Notes under the pieces: generated by a model | Told to the model about the DNA's origin: nothing | Databases searched by the model: none | Seen by the model: only the letters and a program-made list of their open reading frames with translations | Shown here: piece after piece, positions 5,041 to 6,276 of the stretch | Position numbering within the stretch: position 1 is the stretch's first letter | How the letters are laid out: each line of letters opens with the position of its first letter | NCBI GenBank assembly: GCA_015485715.1 | Contig: WFTA01000058.1 | Location: 1-6,276 of the forward strand | Direction: 5' to 3' | Length of the DNA: 6,276 nt | From: Patescibacteria group bacterium | Lineage (GTDB): Bacteria; Patescibacteriota; Patescibacteriia; WFTA01; S139-112 | Made by a program: the position numbers and the translations under genes

Positions 5041-6276
5041 CTAAAAACTTATATTTTTACTTAAATCAGATATTGCATTAAATTCCTCAAGAGTCATATC
5101 ACCTGCAAGTTTTTCTTTAATAACATCTGCAATAGGCTTATGCTTTTCTATCCCTATATGCCCGATTTTAAGATACATCTTATATAAAGGTGATCTTTTA
5201 AATGCAGCTATACCTTTTGCCATCTGTTCTATGGATTCATCTGATAATATCTCAATCTTCTGTTTTATCCTTTTAGCAGCATCTTCAGGTGTTTTGCCAA
5301 GTTTTCTAAAGGTATCCAGATCTATCAGTTCAAGTTCTTTTATAGGACCTATTAATCTGTCCTGATGAAACTTATGTGCAGTATCTGATGCTTTAATATC
5401 TGATGCTATCCGGGTATTTACCCTTGGCTTGACTTCTGTAAAGAGATGATCAGAAGAACTTTTTGGAATATCTTGTAAATCCTCATTGATATCCAAACTG
5501 CTTTGTGTGCTACTATGACTTGCCTCTGATGACGATTTAAAAATATCTTCTTTTTCTGATCTGTTTGATAATTGAGATGTTTTTCCAGATAGCAATTCCT
5601 GTTTTTTTATTGCTGCCTTATCCAATATCTGGTTTGCCTTTTCTTCAGAAAACTCCAGACCGCCAAGCTCTTTTTTCCTCATCAAAGCCTCTTTTGTTCT
5701 GAGATAATCCTTTAAATCCTTCCAGAATGTAAATATTATAAGAGCAAGTCTGTTTATCATCTTATCACTGCTGCCCTTTAGAGACTTTTTAGCAAGCGCA
5801 AGTGCCTCTTTTTTCAGGATACTGTCATCAAGCTTTTTAACCTGAGGCACCTTCACTTTGGCAAGCTCCATCTCATCCTCAGGATCAAACCAGTGGTCAG
5901 ACTGGACCCTGCTAAAAGAGAAAGTGCTTTTTTCTTCTTTTAAATGAACCTGATCATGGTCAGAACTTGCAATATTCTTTTTGTTATGAGGTCCGGCCTC
6001 TGATACAATCTTTTCTATATCTACACTTTCCTCAAACATATCAACAGGCTCTTTCTTGTTTTGTTTGTCTGCAGTATTCTTCTGATCCTGACTGGCGGCA
6101 GACGTAGGAGCAGATTTTGTCTGTAGACTTGGCTGCTGACTGGAATATGTACTTTTGCTTTTCTCTGTTTCAGAAAATACCTGTCCTGACTCAGTCAAAT
6201 CAATGAAAACCACTCTTCCGTCTTCATCTTTAACCGGAATTTTAATCTGAGAAAAAAAACCATTTTGCTTATTGGT
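5041..6276 (-). CDS. Ser/Lys-rich protein with conserved C-terminal domain, unknown function; 5' end outside the window
   Basis: The frame ends at TAG 5041-5043 and is open to the right edge, giving at least 412 codons including the stop. A GTG at 6213 could give 390 aa. However, the 21 codons upstream of it contain no stop and read smoothly (IKIPVKDEDGRVVFIDLT), so the true start is probably beyond 6276. Counting from that GTG: residues 10-85 are low-complexity and polar (Ser, Gln, Lys, Asp), likely disordered; 109-211 are helical and charged, with one hydrophobic patch (LALIIFTFW) too short to call a membrane span; 212-280 are Ser-rich linker. Residues 287-390 form a compact domain (LIGPIKELELIDLDTFRKLG, then TPEDAAKRIKQKIEIL, GIAAFKRSPLYKMYLKIG and LEEFNAISDL). 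I recall similar C-terminal domains in Patescibacteria hypothetical proteins, but no function for them. No signal peptide is visible, though the N-terminus is missing. The 7-nt gap to the PrgI gene makes it an operon member, perhaps a cytoplasmic partner of the machine. Confidence 0.8.
   Translation of the reverse strand, partial: TNKQNGFFSQIKIPVKDEDGRVVFIDLTESGQVFSETEKSKSTYSSQQPSLQTKSAPTSAASQDQKNTADKQNKKEPVDMFEESVDIEKIVSEAGPHNKKNIASSDHDQVHLKEEKSTFSFSRVQSDHWFDPEDEMELAKVKVPQVKKLDDSILKKEALALAKKSLKGSSDKMINRLALIIFTFWKDLKDYLRTKEALMRKKELGGLEFSEEKANQILDKAAIKKQELLSGKTSQLSNRSEKEDIFKSSSEASHSSTQSSLDINEDLQDIPKSSSDHLFTEVKPRVNTRIASDIKASDTAHKFHQDRLIGPIKELELIDLDTFRKLGKTPEDAAKRIKQKIEILSDESIEQMAKGIAAFKRSPLYKMYLKIGHIGIEKHKPIADVIKEKLAGDMTLEEFNAISDLSKNISF

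Noticed and set aside
1..6276. Recoded UGA (as in Gracilibacteria or Absconditabacteria)
   Set aside because: No in-frame TGA occurs in any gene. The absence of TGA among only six stops is too small a sample to mean anything.

Overview
The window is a tightly packed, single-strand (minus) gene cluster from a low-GC bacterium. It encodes the core of a type IV secretion system (T4SS)-like machine. The gene set is a PrgI-family membrane protein, a separate TraC-like/VirB4 N-terminal-type protein, a VirB4-type P-loop ATPase, a VirB8-like single-pass protein and a T4SS-pilin-like secreted protein. This combination, the AT-rich 'GAAAATT/AATTTTC' intergenic repeats and the sparse Shine-Dalgarno sites together suggest a Candidate Phyla Radiation (Patescibacteria) genome. 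That assignment is from recognition and was not tested by any search. No TGA codon interrupts any reading frame and the visible stops are five TAA and one TAG, so nothing points to a recoded genetic code.

Layout in transcription order (right to left): a Ser/Lys-rich protein with a conserved C-terminal domain (5041-6276, 5' end outside the window); the PrgI-family protein (4545-5033); the TraC-like protein (3857-4561), overlapping the previous gene by 17 nt; a repeat-filled spacer; the VirB4-type ATPase (1845-3722); a second spacer with the same repeat; a VirB8-like anchored protein (1047-1664); a small membrane protein (385-1041), whose ribosome site lies inside the end of the previous gene; and a short spacer with a candidate promoter and a dyad, followed by the T4SS-pilin-like protein (1-338, 3' end outside the window).

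In the inferred machine, the ATPase docks on PrgI and the TraC-like subunit at the cytoplasmic face. The VirB8-like protein supplies an extracytoplasmic scaffold, and the pilin-like protein is the exported or membrane subunit. No relaxase, coupling ATPase (VirD4), VirB9/VirB10-like outer-membrane component or peptidoglycan hydrolase lies in the window. The cargo (DNA, protein, or an attachment structure) therefore cannot be told from this sequence.

The points most worth a second look are: two related inverted-repeat elements filling the only two large spacers; a near-consensus promoter whose predicted start falls on the A of the pilin-like ATG, with an 8-bp dyad across it; the VirB4 module split into two genes; and three undescribed or weakly described partner proteins.
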